A DNA stretch of 64,000 bases, from positions 434,001 through 498,000 of the forward strand of contig NZ_BAAAFQ010000001.1 in NCBI RefSeq assembly GCF_039523615.1, read 5' to 3'. The notes beneath the pieces were generated by a model that was given only the letters and a program-made list of their open reading frames with translations, was not told the DNA's origin and made no database searches. Positions 35,045 through 43,513 of this stretch are shown here, piece by piece. The position numbers and the translations under genes are program-made. Position 1 is the first letter of the stretch. The number at the start of each line of letters is the position of its first letter. This DNA is from Psychrosphaera haliotis. GTDB taxonomy: Bacteria; Pseudomonadota; Gammaproteobacteria; Enterobacterales; Alteromonadaceae.

Positions 35045-35072
35045 AAAAAAAGGGCCAGTAAATACTGACCCT
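35045..35072 (-). terminator. rho-independent terminator after the amidohydrolase pair
   Basis: AGGGCCAGTA (35051-35060) pairs with TACTGACCCT (35063-35072) with one mismatch; on the minus strand it is followed by seven T residues. It lies 26 bases after the leftward stop at 35099. Confidence 0.75.
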
Positions 35073-35098
35073 GCGCACTTCTCAAATTTACCTATGGT

Positions 35099-36340
35099 CT
35101 ATTTTATATAACCACGAGGTTTGTTTTCTTTAGAAGTATAACGATCACGTAACTTATCTTGGCGAGACTCTGTCGTCACTTGTTCACCGTCAATCCAAAT
35201 GTTTTCAACTCTTGAACTGATTTCAAACGGGTCACCACTCCAAAGTACTAAGTTTGCTGGTTGTCCTTCGGCTACTACGCCACCAGGAATACCAAACACT
35301 TCCGCTACATTTTTAGTTACCGCTTTTAGTGCGCCATCACGACTTAAGCCGTTCGCTATCGCAACACCAGCATCTGTTCTAAGGTTGTAACTTATGTGGG
35401 TGTCAGGTTGAGTAAGAATAAGCTTAACACCTGCTTGCTCTAAAATAGCCGCATTTTCTAGTGATGCATTTAAAGAGTCAAAGCTACCAGGTAGGTTTGA
35501 TAAGCTCTCCATGATCACAGGAACACCCGCTTCAGCAATTTGCTCTTTAACGCGCACTGCGTCCTTAGCTCCAGATAAAACAAGGTTTAAACCAAACTTC
35601 TCTTTAAGTTTTAACAAATGGAGAATGTCAGTTGCTCGTTCAACATCAGCAATAAGAGGTTTTGACCCGTCTAGCAAAGAAGACAATATTTTCTCTTCTT
35701 TACTTGGCTCTTTTTTATCGCCCTCTTCTTTTTTGTCTGATTTTTTCGCTTTTTCAGCTTTGTCTATGTGAGCTTGCAGCTCTTCTTCTAAGCTAACTAA
35801 GCTAGATGCTCGTGAACCACGACGCTCTGAACCAAAGTAAGCCAAGGTAGCGACATTTGACGCAACAACACTGTCATATTCACCAGACAAATCAGCAGCA
35901 AATATTTGACCTGCCCAAATGCCTTCGCTACCACGAGGCGCAACTAAGCTATGAGTAATACCGCCTTTACGAGTAAAAGGAATTACGGCACTGTTTGGGT
36001 TAAAGGCAATTGAAGGTTCAAATGTAATCCCACCCTTTTTAGCGCCCATATCACGTGACGCAGATACTGCATCTACTTCAACTAGGCCTAATTGATTCAA
36101 AGATGAAATAAAGCCCGCCGTTAAAATACGACCTTGACCATCTACAGTAGAATCTACGTTTAATTCTGCTGGGTTAATCGAAACAATTTTTCCATCTTCG
36201 ATAACTACGCTAGCGCCCGTTAGAACGCCCTGTTCAGTGCCGGTATAAACTGTTGTATTTGTGATCGCTACGGTATCAGCCAAACTAGCAAAGCTAGTAG
36301 CTAGGGCAGCGAAAACCAATGAGAGTTTTAAAATTTTCAT
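35099..36340 (-). CDS. Amidohydrolase-fold protein lacking the metal-binding motif
   Basis: 413-residue exported protein with a signal peptide (about residues 1-21, cleavage after SLA). The N-terminal beta-sandwich (VYTGTEQGVLTGASVVIEDGKI) and C-terminal closing segment (EGQPANLVLWSGDPFE) are typical of imidazolonepropionase-like amidohydrolases. The metal-binding HxH that should follow TAGFI is replaced by SSLNQLG, and the later positions where relatives carry His (DVERATDILHL, LSGAKDAV) also lack it. A Lys/Glu-rich insert lies near residues 192-215. It is the second gene of a pair with an intact amidohydrolase 10 bases upstream, so I infer a pseudoenzyme subunit or partner. Function unknown. 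Confidence 0.85.
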   Translation of the reverse strand: MKILKLSLVFAALATSFASLADTVAITNTTVYTGTEQGVLTGASVVIEDGKIVSINPAELNVDSTVDGQGRILTAGFISSLNQLGLVEVDAVSASRDMGAKKGGITFEPSIAFNPNSAVIPFTRKGGITHSLVAPRGSEGIWAGQIFAADLSGEYDSVVASNVATLAYFGSERRGSRASSLVSLEEELQAHIDKAEKAKKSDKKEEGDKKEPSKEEKILSSLLDGSKPLIADVERATDILHLLKLKEKFGLNLVLSGAKDAVRVKEQIAEAGVPVIMESLSNLPGSFDSLNASLENAAILEQAGVKLILTQPDTHISYNLRTDAGVAIANGLSRDGALKAVTKNVAEVFGIPGGVVAEGQPANLVLWSGDPFEISSRVENIWIDGEQVTTESRQDKLRDRYTSKENKPRGYIK

Positions 36341-36350
36341 GTTTTTCTCC

Positions 36351-37730
36351 TTATTGCTGACCTAGTAAAAAGTCACTTTTTGCTTTGTAAGTATCATCAT
36401 TCGCATCAAACACTTTCGCACCATCTACAAAAACCTGTTCTGCGATTGCATAAGAACTAAATGGACTTTGGTTCCAAATGACAACATCACCAGCCTTACC
36501 TTTTTCTAGTGAACCGGTTTTATTCTCGATACCTAGCGACTTAGCGGCGTTATAGGTAATCCATTTGATAGCATCCGCTTCAGTGATTTCAAAGCCGTTT
36601 TCATTCGCTCTGTACATTGATTTCGCGGCTTCTTGGTTTAAGCGTTGAATTGTTGTGCCTGAATCTGAATGTACAACAGCACATGAGTTCTTAAACGAGT
36701 CAACGACTGCCACGTTCTCTAAAATCATGTCATAGGCTTCCATTTTGAAACCCCACCAGTCTGGCCACATTGCAGCACAGTTACCATTCTCAGCTAATAA
36801 ATCACCAATTTTATAGGCTTCAATTGCGTGGTGGAACGTACCAGCGTGATAATTAAACTCTTTTCCAAGGTCTATCATCATAGCCATTTCTTCAGCTTTA
36901 TAGCAGTGATTGTGGATTCTAATATCACCGTCTAGTACGCCTTTTAGCGTATCTAACGTTAGGTTACGTGATGGCGCCTCAGGGTTTTTACCCGCTTCAT
37001 AGTCGCGGTCGTATTTTTCCCATGCTCTTTTATATTCAGCAGCATCAGCCCAAGCTTGTCTGTAACCAGCCATGTTACCCATTCTGGTTGAAGGCGAAAT
37101 GTTTTTACTGCCATAAACACGTTTAGGGTTTTCACCACACGCCATTTTTAAACCATATGGCGCGTCAGGGAATTTCATACCTTGCATAGTATGCGATGGC
37201 ACGTTTTTAAGTGTAACGCCTCTACCACCAATAAGATTGGCCGAACCCGGTAATAACTGCAAAGTAGTAATACCACCGGCACGAGCTGCTTCAAAACCAG
37301 GATCTTGAGGCCAAACTGAGTGTTCTGACCATACTTCAGCCGTAACTGGAGCCGTTGCTTCATTACCATCGCTGTGAGACTCAACGCTTGGTGAAGGGTA
37401 AACGCCTAAGTGCGAATGCACATCTATAATGCCTGGAGTTACCCATTTGCCTTTACCGTCAATTACTGTCGCACTGCCGTGCTCTAAATCTGCACCAACT
37501 GCAGAAACCTTACCATTCACCAATAGGACGTCGGCATTATCAAGTCGTTCACCTGTGCCCGTTAACACCGTTGCACCCTTTATTAAGGTCGTCATTTGTG
37601 TCATTGGTTCGTATGTACTTGGATATGGATTTGGATTTATTTCAACTTTCGGATCTTGAGCTTCAATGCCTGTACAGCCGGCAATAATAGAAGAAGCAAT
37701 CAAGGTCGTACTAAATGCGAGTTTACGCAT
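36351..37730 (-). CDS. Amidohydrolase (predicted lipoprotein)
   Basis: 459-residue amidohydrolase-superfamily enzyme with a lipoprotein signal ending in IIAGC, so it is probably anchored in the periplasm. The metal-binding motif is intact: TPGIIDVHSHLG; further candidate ligands are the Lys in YGLKMACGE, His in IHNHCYKAEE, FHHAIEAY and Asp in VVHSDSG. It hydrolyses a C-N bond of unknown substrate; relatives are annotated as imidazolonepropionase-like or prolidase-like. It is followed 10 bases later by a second, degenerate amidohydrolase-fold protein with an AAGGAG ribosome-binding site. Confidence 0.9.
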   Translation of the reverse strand: MRKLAFSTTLIASSIIAGCTGIEAQDPKVEINPNPYPSTYEPMTQMTTLIKGATVLTGTGERLDNADVLLVNGKVSAVGADLEHGSATVIDGKGKWVTPGIIDVHSHLGVYPSPSVESHSDGNEATAPVTAEVWSEHSVWPQDPGFEAARAGGITTLQLLPGSANLIGGRGVTLKNVPSHTMQGMKFPDAPYGLKMACGENPKRVYGSKNISPSTRMGNMAGYRQAWADAAEYKRAWEKYDRDYEAGKNPEAPSRNLTLDTLKGVLDGDIRIHNHCYKAEEMAMMIDLGKEFNYHAGTFHHAIEAYKIGDLLAENGNCAAMWPDWWGFKMEAYDMILENVAVVDSFKNSCAVVHSDSGTTIQRLNQEAAKSMYRANENGFEITEADAIKWITYNAAKSLGIENKTGSLEKGKAGDVVIWNQSPFSSYAIAEQVFVDGAKVFDANDDTYKAKSDFLLGQQ

Positions 37731-38036
37731 GGCAGGTTCCTTTTATTGTTTTTATTCAAAAATCTGATGATTTGCATAGATATAGCATAATTATCAGATT
37801 GATGACACGAAACAACAAAAATACGATAGATCGAAGGTTTATTAAGAAGCAAAGTGTTTGTGAGCCATCTGTTTAGAGTTATTGCTAAACAATATTTAAA
37901 ATAAAGCCGCGAACAAACAGTATTGGTATTGGCATTGGTATTGGTATTGGTAACGATTTTAAATTGAGAATATTTTATGGGGAATAACGTTTTGCTCTGT
38001 TTTTAGATAGTGGGGTTTATCTCAAAGCAAAAAAAG
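37731..38036. other. 306-bp gene-free region before the tRNA-Asp array
   Basis: Lies upstream of the amidohydrolase operon and downstream of the leftward tRNA-Asp array. No reading frame is convincing. It holds the 6-bp repeat at 37921-37950 and AT-rich DNA; I see no strong promoter or terminator. Confidence 0.6.
37921..37950. repeat. 5 tandem copies of a 6-bp unit (TATTGG)
   Basis: Five hexamers TATTGG, the third reading CATTGG. Short intergenic simple repeat downstream of the tRNA-Asp array. Confidence 0.9.
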
Positions 38037-38113
38037 TGGCGGAACGGACGAGACTCGAACTCGCGACCCCCGGCGTGACAGGCCGGTATTCTAACCAACT
38101 GAACTACCGCTCC
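38037..38113 (-). tRNA. tRNA-Asp(GTC)
   Basis: 77-nt cloverleaf with encoded CCA; anticodon loop CTGTCAC within CCGGC/GCCGG gives GTC. Last of four identical copies in transcription order. Confidence 0.97.
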
Positions 38114-38134
38114 AACCTTTTTTGACATTATAGA

Positions 38135-38211
38135 TGGCGGAACGGACGAGACTCGAACTCGCGACCCCCGGCGTGACAGGCCGGTATTCTAACCAACTGA
38201 ACTACCGCTCC
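38135..38211 (-). tRNA. tRNA-Asp(GTC)
   Basis: Third-transcribed of four identical 77-nt tRNA-Asp genes; anticodon GTC, CCA encoded, 21-base spacer to the next. Confidence 0.97.
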
Positions 38212-38236
38212 AATCTATAACATGCTGCAAACTAAG

Positions 38237-38313
38237 TGGCGGAACGGACGAGACTCGAACTCGCGACCCCCGGCGTGACAGGCCGGTATTCTAACCAACT
38301 GAACTACCGCTCC
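38237..38313 (-). tRNA. tRNA-Asp(GTC)
   Basis: Second-transcribed of four identical 77-nt tRNA-Asp genes; anticodon GTC, CCA encoded. Confidence 0.97.
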
Positions 38314-38350
38314 AGCTTAGTTTACATATTTAGCATTGCACAAGTGATGT

Positions 38351-38427
38351 TGGCGGAACGGACGAGACTCGAACTCGCGACCCCCGGCGTGACAGGCCGG
38401 TATTCTAACCAACTGAACTACCGCTCC
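38351..38427 (-). tRNA. tRNA-Asp(GTC)
   Basis: First-transcribed of four identical 77-nt tRNA-Asp genes; anticodon GTC, CCA encoded. The promoter at 38471-38499 drives the array. Confidence 0.97.
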
Positions 38428-38470
38428 GTTGCTTATCACTTGTTGTCAGCTTTGCTAAACAACGGCGCGA

Positions 38471-38499
38471 ATATTAAAGTTTGATTGGGCAACCGTCAA
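38471..38499 (-). promoter_or_regulatory. promoter of the tRNA-Asp array
   Basis: On the minus strand TTGACG (38494-38499), 17-bp spacer, TAATAT (38471-38476), then a GC-rich discriminator TCGCGCCG, as expected of a stringently controlled stable-RNA promoter. Confidence 0.85.
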
Positions 38500-38536
38500 C
38501 ACCTTTTTATAAATAAATGAATTGTTTGCTTAGTTT

Positions 38537-40036
38537 CTAATCATCTGGCAAAGAAAGGTCTAAAATATCATCAGAACCTTCTTGTTTTGGTGCTTTTTCA
38601 GCCGACTTTTCTTTATTTTCAGGATCCGTGTTTTTGTCTGATTTAGATTTCTTTTTGAATTTTATTAATTTAAGTGGGTTCGGTATGCTTCTTTTTAGAA
38701 CAAATAACCAAATAACTAAAAAACCCACCGTTAAAATCACTAAATTCAAAGTAATAATTAGTGCAACAGGTACAGGCTCTTCTTTTACTTCTTCTACTTT
38801 ATCAGCGGATGCCTCTAAATTTTCACTTAATTCCTGGTCCAAAGTATCCGTTGTTGCTTCATCACCACTCTCATTTTCAGTCATTGTCGCAGCTGGGTCT
38901 GGAATGTCCGTTGTAAATATATAAGCAGGAGGTGAAAGCACAAACTCTCTTCCTTCCTTGTCCTTACCAAACACTTCGGTTTCAACTTGGAATTGCCCGT
39001 AATCTGCCTGAAATAAACTGAGCGTTCTGTCTTGATCATTGTTTAAATGAAAAGTTTCAGTGTCTCCATTTGGAAATGTAATGACGCCTTGGAAAACAAG
39101 TTGTTCATTGTCTAAATGCGTATCGTCAACTTCAATCGTTACATAATGATACTTTTCATCGCCAACTGCGGTTTTAACCGTAAAGCTAATTGGTGCTGGC
39201 AGGACCATAATTTCAGCTTGAACCACCTCTCTAGTAAATAACTCAGCCTGAACTCTATACTTAGGTGTCCACTTACCCACTTCACTATTAAAGTCGAACT
39301 GAACGGTAAATTCACCGTCTCGAGGCCGCTCATCCAAAAGTCGGCCATCATCAAAAAACTCACCAAGTGTGTAGATACCTGCTCCAAAGTTTTCTAATTC
39401 AGCATCATTAGTTGAGTATAAATAAGCACGCAACCTTACTACGTCTCTTATGGCTGGGTCTCTAATAAGCTCCCGAGCATTAGTAACTTTTGCTTTTGCT
39501 TTTATTCGCTCTGTCTGAAATACCGATGAAGGTAAAGGCTCAACAACGAGTTGAACATCTGACAACACCAGTATTTTACTGGAGTCTTCGATTCGACCTA
39601 AGGCTTGCCAAGGACCAGGCATGGGGTTTTTTAATCGAATTAGGTCATAACTAACATCTGCATGCCAATCTACTTCCCCTGTCTCAGCAGCAGTAACATA
39701 AATTTTAGAACCATCAGGCTTAACCAGTACAACGGGCGTTGAACCTCGTTTTCTAAACAACAGGAGCAGTAGCTCATCTACTTCATAATCTATTCTAAAA
39801 CGATTATTAAGAAGTTTGATCTGGTTAGTGCCCTTAAAGTTCTTAAGCATTTCTAGCGTTGGCTGTGCTTGTGCTTTTGTTGGGTCAAGGACTTTAGGTA
39901 ATACAGCGCCAGGCATGGCAAATGAATTAGCAACTGGTAACATGAGCATTAATGTTAAAAAAACAAATACTCTTTTTAAGACTAAGGCATCTACCTTATT
40001 AATAATTCTCTTTTTTAATGCTGAGATGTTCGCCAC
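38537..40036 (-). CDS. TIGR03503-like membrane-anchored protein
   Basis: 499-residue protein with an N-terminal hydrophobic signal (about residues 20-42), a large extracytoplasmic beta-rich region and a single C-terminal membrane helix (about 430-452, VALIITLNLVILTVG) followed by a cytosolic tail rich in Lys, Asp and Glu. The layout and its position next to dnaQ resemble the TIGR03503 family of Alteromonadales/Vibrionales, whose function is unknown. An acidic Glu/Asp-rich linker precedes the membrane helix. I keep the GTG at 40036, which overlaps the dnaQ stop by 22 bases, because GGTGGAG lies 8 bases upstream; no nearby ATG gives a complete signal. Confidence 0.72.
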   Translation of the reverse strand: MANISALKKRIINKVDALVLKRVFVFLTLMLMLPVANSFAMPGAVLPKVLDPTKAQAQPTLEMLKNFKGTNQIKLLNNRFRIDYEVDELLLLLFRKRGSTPVVLVKPDGSKIYVTAAETGEVDWHADVSYDLIRLKNPMPGPWQALGRIEDSSKILVLSDVQLVVEPLPSSVFQTERIKAKAKVTNARELIRDPAIRDVVRLRAYLYSTNDAELENFGAGIYTLGEFFDDGRLLDERPRDGEFTVQFDFNSEVGKWTPKYRVQAELFTREVVQAEIMVLPAPISFTVKTAVGDEKYHYVTIEVDDTHLDNEQLVFQGVITFPNGDTETFHLNNDQDRTLSLFQADYGQFQVETEVFGKDKEGREFVLSPPAYIFTTDIPDPAATMTENESGDEATTDTLDQELSENLEASADKVEEVKEEPVPVALIITLNLVILTVGFLVIWLFVLKRSIPNPLKLIKFKKKSKSDKNTDPENKEKSAEKAPKQEGSDDILDLSLPDD

Positions 40037-40725
40037 AGTGGTACTCCACCCTCTTTTTCTATTATGTCTAAACGAGCCTCATGCTCAGATAGCTCGTTAT
40101 TACTCGCTGCAACTATTTTCAAATGACGCATTTGAGTTTTATTTGAGCCGTCTTGATTCAACTGTTGCGCCTTTAATTGATGCGCTAAGTCCATATCAAC
40201 TTGACCACCTGTCATTCGCAGGTAAACATCAGCCAAAATTTCTGAATCGAGTAACGCGCCATGCAGCATACGATGAGAGTTATCTATCTCGTAACGTCGG
40301 CATAACGCATCCAAACTGTTCTTTTGACCGGGATGTTTGTCTCTTGCCATCACTAATGTATCGACCACTGCGCAAAACTCTGCAGTTTGTGTCCAATCCT
40401 GCCATAAAATGCCAAATTCATTATCCATGTGACCGATATCAAACGGTGCATTATGAATAACAAGCTCACCGCCCCTAATATAGTCAAAAAACTCATCGGC
40501 AATATCCCTAAATAAAGGTTTGCCGCGTAAGAATTCATTTGTAATACCGTGCACCCCAATCGCTTCATCTTCTATCATGCGTTGTGGGTCAATATAAACA
40601 TGGAAGTTATTACCGGTAAGACGCCTGTTTACCATTTCGATACAACCAATTTCAATAATGCGGTGCCCTGCTCTTGGGTCAATACCAGTGGTTTCTGTAT
40701 CTAAAATAATTTGTCGTTTGGCCAT
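40015..40725 (-). CDS. dnaQ: DNA polymerase III epsilon subunit (3'-5' proofreading exonuclease)
   Basis: 236-residue DEDDh exonuclease. Exo I motif ILDTETTGID, Exo II HNAPFDIGHMDNEF and Exo III HGALLDSEILADVY are all in order, followed by the short C-terminal tail that binds the polymerase alpha subunit. It removes misincorporated bases during replication. It is divergent from rnhA, as in E. coli and most gammaproteobacteria, with an 82-bp shared gap. Its stop lies inside the start of the following membrane-protein gene, suggesting co-transcription. Confidence 0.96.
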   Translation of the reverse strand: MAKRQIILDTETTGIDPRAGHRIIEIGCIEMVNRRLTGNNFHVYIDPQRMIEDEAIGVHGITNEFLRGKPLFRDIADEFFDYIRGGELVIHNAPFDIGHMDNEFGILWQDWTQTAEFCAVVDTLVMARDKHPGQKNSLDALCRRYEIDNSHRMLHGALLDSEILADVYLRMTGGQVDMDLAHQLKAQQLNQDGSNKTQMRHLKIVAASNNELSEHEARLDIIEKEGGVPLWRTSQH

Positions 40726-40755
40726 AATTTACTGTATTCAATGATTTTGATAGTT

Positions 40756-40767
40756 AGAGTATACTCT
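40756..40767. promoter_or_regulatory. palindromic AGAGTATACTCT between dnaQ and rnhA
   Basis: Perfect 12-bp palindrome in the 82-bp divergent gap. TATACT on each strand can act as a -10 element, so the two promoters may overlap face to face. On the plus strand TTCAAT (40737-40742) lies 17 bases upstream as a weak -35. Confidence 0.4.
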
Positions 40768-40807
40768 GTAATTGAAAATAAAATCACCCATTAGGATCAA
40801 TGAGTTT

Positions 40808-41269
40808 ATGAAATCCGTACAACTTTTCACAGACGGTTCCTGTTTAGGAAATCCAGGACCAGGCGGATATGGCGCACTACTTATTTATAACGGCCATAAA
40901 AAAGAATTACATCAAGGTTATAAAAAGACCACCAATAATCGGATGGAGCTTTTAGCCGTTATAAAAGGTCTTGAAGCCATTAGCGAATCCTGCAAGATAG
41001 ATGTGACCACAGACTCAAATTACGTCAAAGACGGTATTACCAAGTGGATTAAAAACTGGAAGAAAAATGGCTGGAAAACTGCAGCCAAGCAACCTGTAAA
41101 AAATGTAGACTTGTGGAAAGCATTAGACATCGCAGTTGCTAAACACACTATTGAATGGCATTGGGTTAAAGGTCATAGTGGTCATACTGAAAATGAAATT
41201 GTCGATGATTTAGCAAGAGCCGCAGCAGAATCAAAAGACTTATTAGAAGACAGCGGGTTTCCTGGCTAG
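40808..41269 (+). CDS. rnhA: Ribonuclease HI
   Basis: 153-residue RNase H that cleaves RNA in RNA-DNA hybrids. The four catalytic carboxylates are visible: FTDGSCLGNPGPGG (Asp), NNRMELLAVI (Glu), TTDSNYVKDGI (Asp) and NEIVDDLARAA (Asp), plus the basic handle WKKNGWKTAAKQPVKN. I choose the ATG at 40808, which gives the family-typical MKSVQLFTDGS; an in-frame start at 40772 would add 12 residues. It pairs divergently with dnaQ. Confidence 0.96.
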   Translation: MKSVQLFTDGSCLGNPGPGGYGALLIYNGHKKELHQGYKKTTNNRMELLAVIKGLEAISESCKIDVTTDSNYVKDGITKWIKNWKKNGWKTAAKQPVKNVDLWKALDIAVAKHTIEWHWVKGHSGHTENEIVDDLARAAAESKDLLEDSGFPG

Positions 41270-41295
41270 TCTTTGCCCCCTTGTACATACATTAT

Positions 41296-41320
41296 AAAAG
41301 CAGGCCAAACACCTGCTTTT
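41296..41320. terminator. bidirectional terminator between rnhA and the EamA gene
   Basis: AAAAGCAGG/CCTGCTTTT stem (41296-41304 with 41312-41320), 7-base loop. T tracts on both strands suit the two convergent genes. Confidence 0.8.
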
Positions 41321-41326
41321 ATTTAC

Positions 41327-42178
41327 TTATCTGGTTTTACTAAGTGAGTTACTAACAACTGCACCTACAACAATTAATAATGTCGCAACAATTATTGAAA
41401 CAGTTAGCTCACTAAAGCCAAACAAATACAAAGATACCGACGCAATTACCGGTGTACCAAAGCTAATTGATGCCAACCAAGATTGATTGCCCTGTTTCAT
41501 GCCAATATCCCATAAATAGAAAGCACCGCCTGTTGGCCCTATACCAATAAGTATTAGCATCGCCACTTCCGTATTTGTTAAATCCCACACGCCATTTTCA
41601 AAGAGCAAATGACACACTAACGCGATGAAGGCAACAGCTAGTGCAACCCAAGATATATCCTCTACATCACTTTTTGTTTTCGATAAAAACCAAGAGTAAT
41701 TGGTCCATATAAGTGCACAACCTAACGCACAAAGATAACCGACAACCGCTAAAGCGCTTTCACCTTGGTTTGTGTCTAAACCGTCTGCAATCATTACTAC
41801 CGTGCCACAAAAGCCTATAATCCCGCCTAACACAGCAAAACGTTTATTGCCCTTAGTTGCCAATAGTACACCTAATAACAAAGGCCAAAGGTAGATAATT
41901 AAGGTTGCTTCAATAGGTGGCGCAAAGCGAAGTGCTAAAAAGTAGAAAATATGAAAGCCAAACAGTCCAGTTACGCCCACCAGCCATTGAGTTCGGTCCA
42001 TTGCAGGCTTTTTTATTAAAGGCTCACGCTTAATTGCTCGTTTTACATAAACTAACGAACTGGCGATAGTGAAGCAGATAAAAAGAAGTTGAAACGGTGG
42101 GATACGGTTTGTAAACACACTTAGTGCCGCCAACATACCCCACATAAAAATAGCAAAAAAGCCTAAAAACGTTGCCAT
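41327..42178 (-). CDS. EamA/DMT-family transporter
   Basis: About 283-residue inner-membrane protein with ten predicted helices in two EamA repeats, of the drug/metabolite transporter superfamily. The second repeat contains GIGPTGGAFYLWDIGMKQGN, and the first FAPPIEATLIIYLWPLL. Such proteins export amino acids or metabolites; the substrate is unknown. Two adjacent ATG codons are possible (42181 and 42178); AGGGG lies 5 bases before 42178, which I prefer. Monocistronic. Confidence 0.88.
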   Translation of the reverse strand: MATFLGFFAIFMWGMLAALSVFTNRIPPFQLLFICFTIASSLVYVKRAIKREPLIKKPAMDRTQWLVGVTGLFGFHIFYFLALRFAPPIEATLIIYLWPLLLGVLLATKGNKRFAVLGGIIGFCGTVVMIADGLDTNQGESALAVVGYLCALGCALIWTNYSWFLSKTKSDVEDISWVALAVAFIALVCHLLFENGVWDLTNTEVAMLILIGIGPTGGAFYLWDIGMKQGNQSWLASISFGTPVIASVSLYLFGFSELTVSIIVATLLIVVGAVVSNSLSKTR

Positions 42179-42205
42179 CATTACCCCTAACAAAAAATGA
42201 AGAGC

Positions 42206-42238
42206 GCATAGTAACGGATGTAGATTAAATTACTATGC
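42206..42238. terminator. inverted repeat downstream of the three-adaptor ABC operon
   Basis: GCATAGTAA (42206-42214) pairs with TTACTATGC (42230-42238). It lies between the operon's last stop (42275) and the EamA start. There is no immediate T run, so it may be a weak terminator or an RNA-stabilising hairpin. Confidence 0.35.
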
Positions 42239-42274
42239 TCGTTAGACATAAAACTCAACAAACGTTGTTTAAGC

Positions 42275-43513
42275 CTAGTCGGAATGCAATGCCTCTATAG
42301 GGTTTAGTCTTGAAGCTTTTATCGCTGGGTAAGCTCCAAAAGAAACACCAACAATCATACATATCGCTAGCGACAAGAAGATTGCCCACATTGACCAAGT
42401 CACTGCCCACTCAGAATAAAAGCCAATCACTTCAGAAAGTAGTAGGCCAAATATAACGCCCAATACACCGCCTAGAAATGAAATAACAAAGCTTTCTGTA
42501 ATAAACTGTAGCTTAATATCCTGCTTTGTTGCTCCAACCGCTCTTAATAAGCCTATTTCTTTGGTACGCTCTAATACATTGGCCAACATAATATTCATGA
42601 TTCCAATGCCACCTACTAATAAAGAAATACCAGCAACACAAGCCATAACAATATTAAAAATTTGTTGCGTTTGCTCTTGTTGTGCAAGTAATTCTGATGG
42701 GATCACCAGGGTGTAATCTTCGATGTCACTATGGCGAACTGAAAGCAACTGGGAAATAGCCTTAGAAGCTAATATTGGGCTATAGCCACTTTGAATAGAC
42801 ACTTTAACAACATCAAGTTCACTGGCTAATCTGTCTGACGAAAACTTTTTTAGCGATGTAGATAGCGGAACGAAAATTCTGTTTCGGTCGCCACCCAGTT
42901 TAACGCCTTGGAATTCATCTTTATTTAGTGCCGGTGTTGTCAGTACACCAACGACCTGCAACCAAACATGATTAACCTTAATCAATTTTCCTATTGCATC
43001 TGCGTTAGGGAACAAAGACAACGCCGCATCAGCGCCTAAAACCGCAACTTGGCTAACCTTAGTATTGTCCTCTTTTGAGATTAATCGCCCACTTTGTACC
43101 GACAGATTAGCAAGTTCAAAATATCGCTCATTCACTCCTACTGTCTCTGATTCAGCTTTCCCATATTCGCTATACAAGGCATGGGTCTTTATAGACTTTT
43201 CAGCACTATAACCCGTTATAAAGGGCAAAGTAGATAACATGGCATCAACATCTGACATAGACAAGCCGAGTGATTCTTCACGTAACTCTTTAAGCTCTTC
43301 TTTATTATATTGCTTACCCTCAATAATTAAATTATTGACCCCCATTGAATCAATCAACTTTAGAGCTTCTTTTTCCGCACCTTCGCCAATGTTTAACATA
43401 GCAATAACGGCACCTACTCCAAAAATCATACCTAACAAAGTCAATAACGTTCTTAACTTTTGCGACACTAGTTCACTCCACGCATCGAATACTAAAGGCA
43501 TTAACTTATCCAT
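42275..43513 (-). CDS. ABC transporter permease, MacB/FtsX-like
   Basis: 412-residue permease with the MacB topology: TM1 near residues 20-42, a periplasmic domain of about 220 residues (MacB_PCD), then three C-terminal helices (about 280-400) in the FtsX domain. Motifs include LLTLLGMIFGVGAVIAM, GIGIMNIMLANVLERTKEIGLLRAVGA and YPAIKASRLNPIEALHSD. It couples to the separate ATPase 46672-47352. Last gene of a five-gene operon; the start overlaps the upstream adaptor stop by 8 bases. MacB-type transporters extrude substrates from the periplasm through a TolC channel; the substrate here is unknown. Confidence 0.92.
   Translation of the reverse strand: MDKLMPLVFDAWSELVSQKLRTLLTLLGMIFGVGAVIAMLNIGEGAEKEALKLIDSMGVNNLIIEGKQYNKEELKELREESLGLSMSDVDAMLSTLPFITGYSAEKSIKTHALYSEYGKAESETVGVNERYFELANLSVQSGRLISKEDNTKVSQVAVLGADAALSLFPNADAIGKLIKVNHVWLQVVGVLTTPALNKDEFQGVKLGGDRNRIFVPLSTSLKKFSSDRLASELDVVKVSIQSGYSPILASKAISQLLSVRHSDIEDYTLVIPSELLAQQEQTQQIFNIVMACVAGISLLVGGIGIMNIMLANVLERTKEIGLLRAVGATKQDIKLQFITESFVISFLGGVLGVIFGLLLSEVIGFYSEWAVTWSMWAIFLSLAICMIVGVSFGAYPAIKASRLNPIEALHSD

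Noticed and set aside
35099..36340. Frameshifted or broken amidohydrolase pseudogene
   Set aside because: The frame is intact over 413 codons with a signal peptide, a good ribosome-binding site and a conserved C-terminal closure; loss of the metal ligands looks like selected divergence rather than decay.
38236..38484. Open frame across two tRNA-Asp genes
   Set aside because: The repeated peptide (ERTRLELATPGV) is the antisense translation of the tRNA-Asp gene, a well-known annotation artefact.
39816..40460. 214-codon plus-strand frame opposite dnaQ and the TIGR03503-like gene
   Set aside because: It is antisense to two well-supported genes, has no ribosome-binding site or family resemblance, and its composition is what antisense to coding DNA gives.
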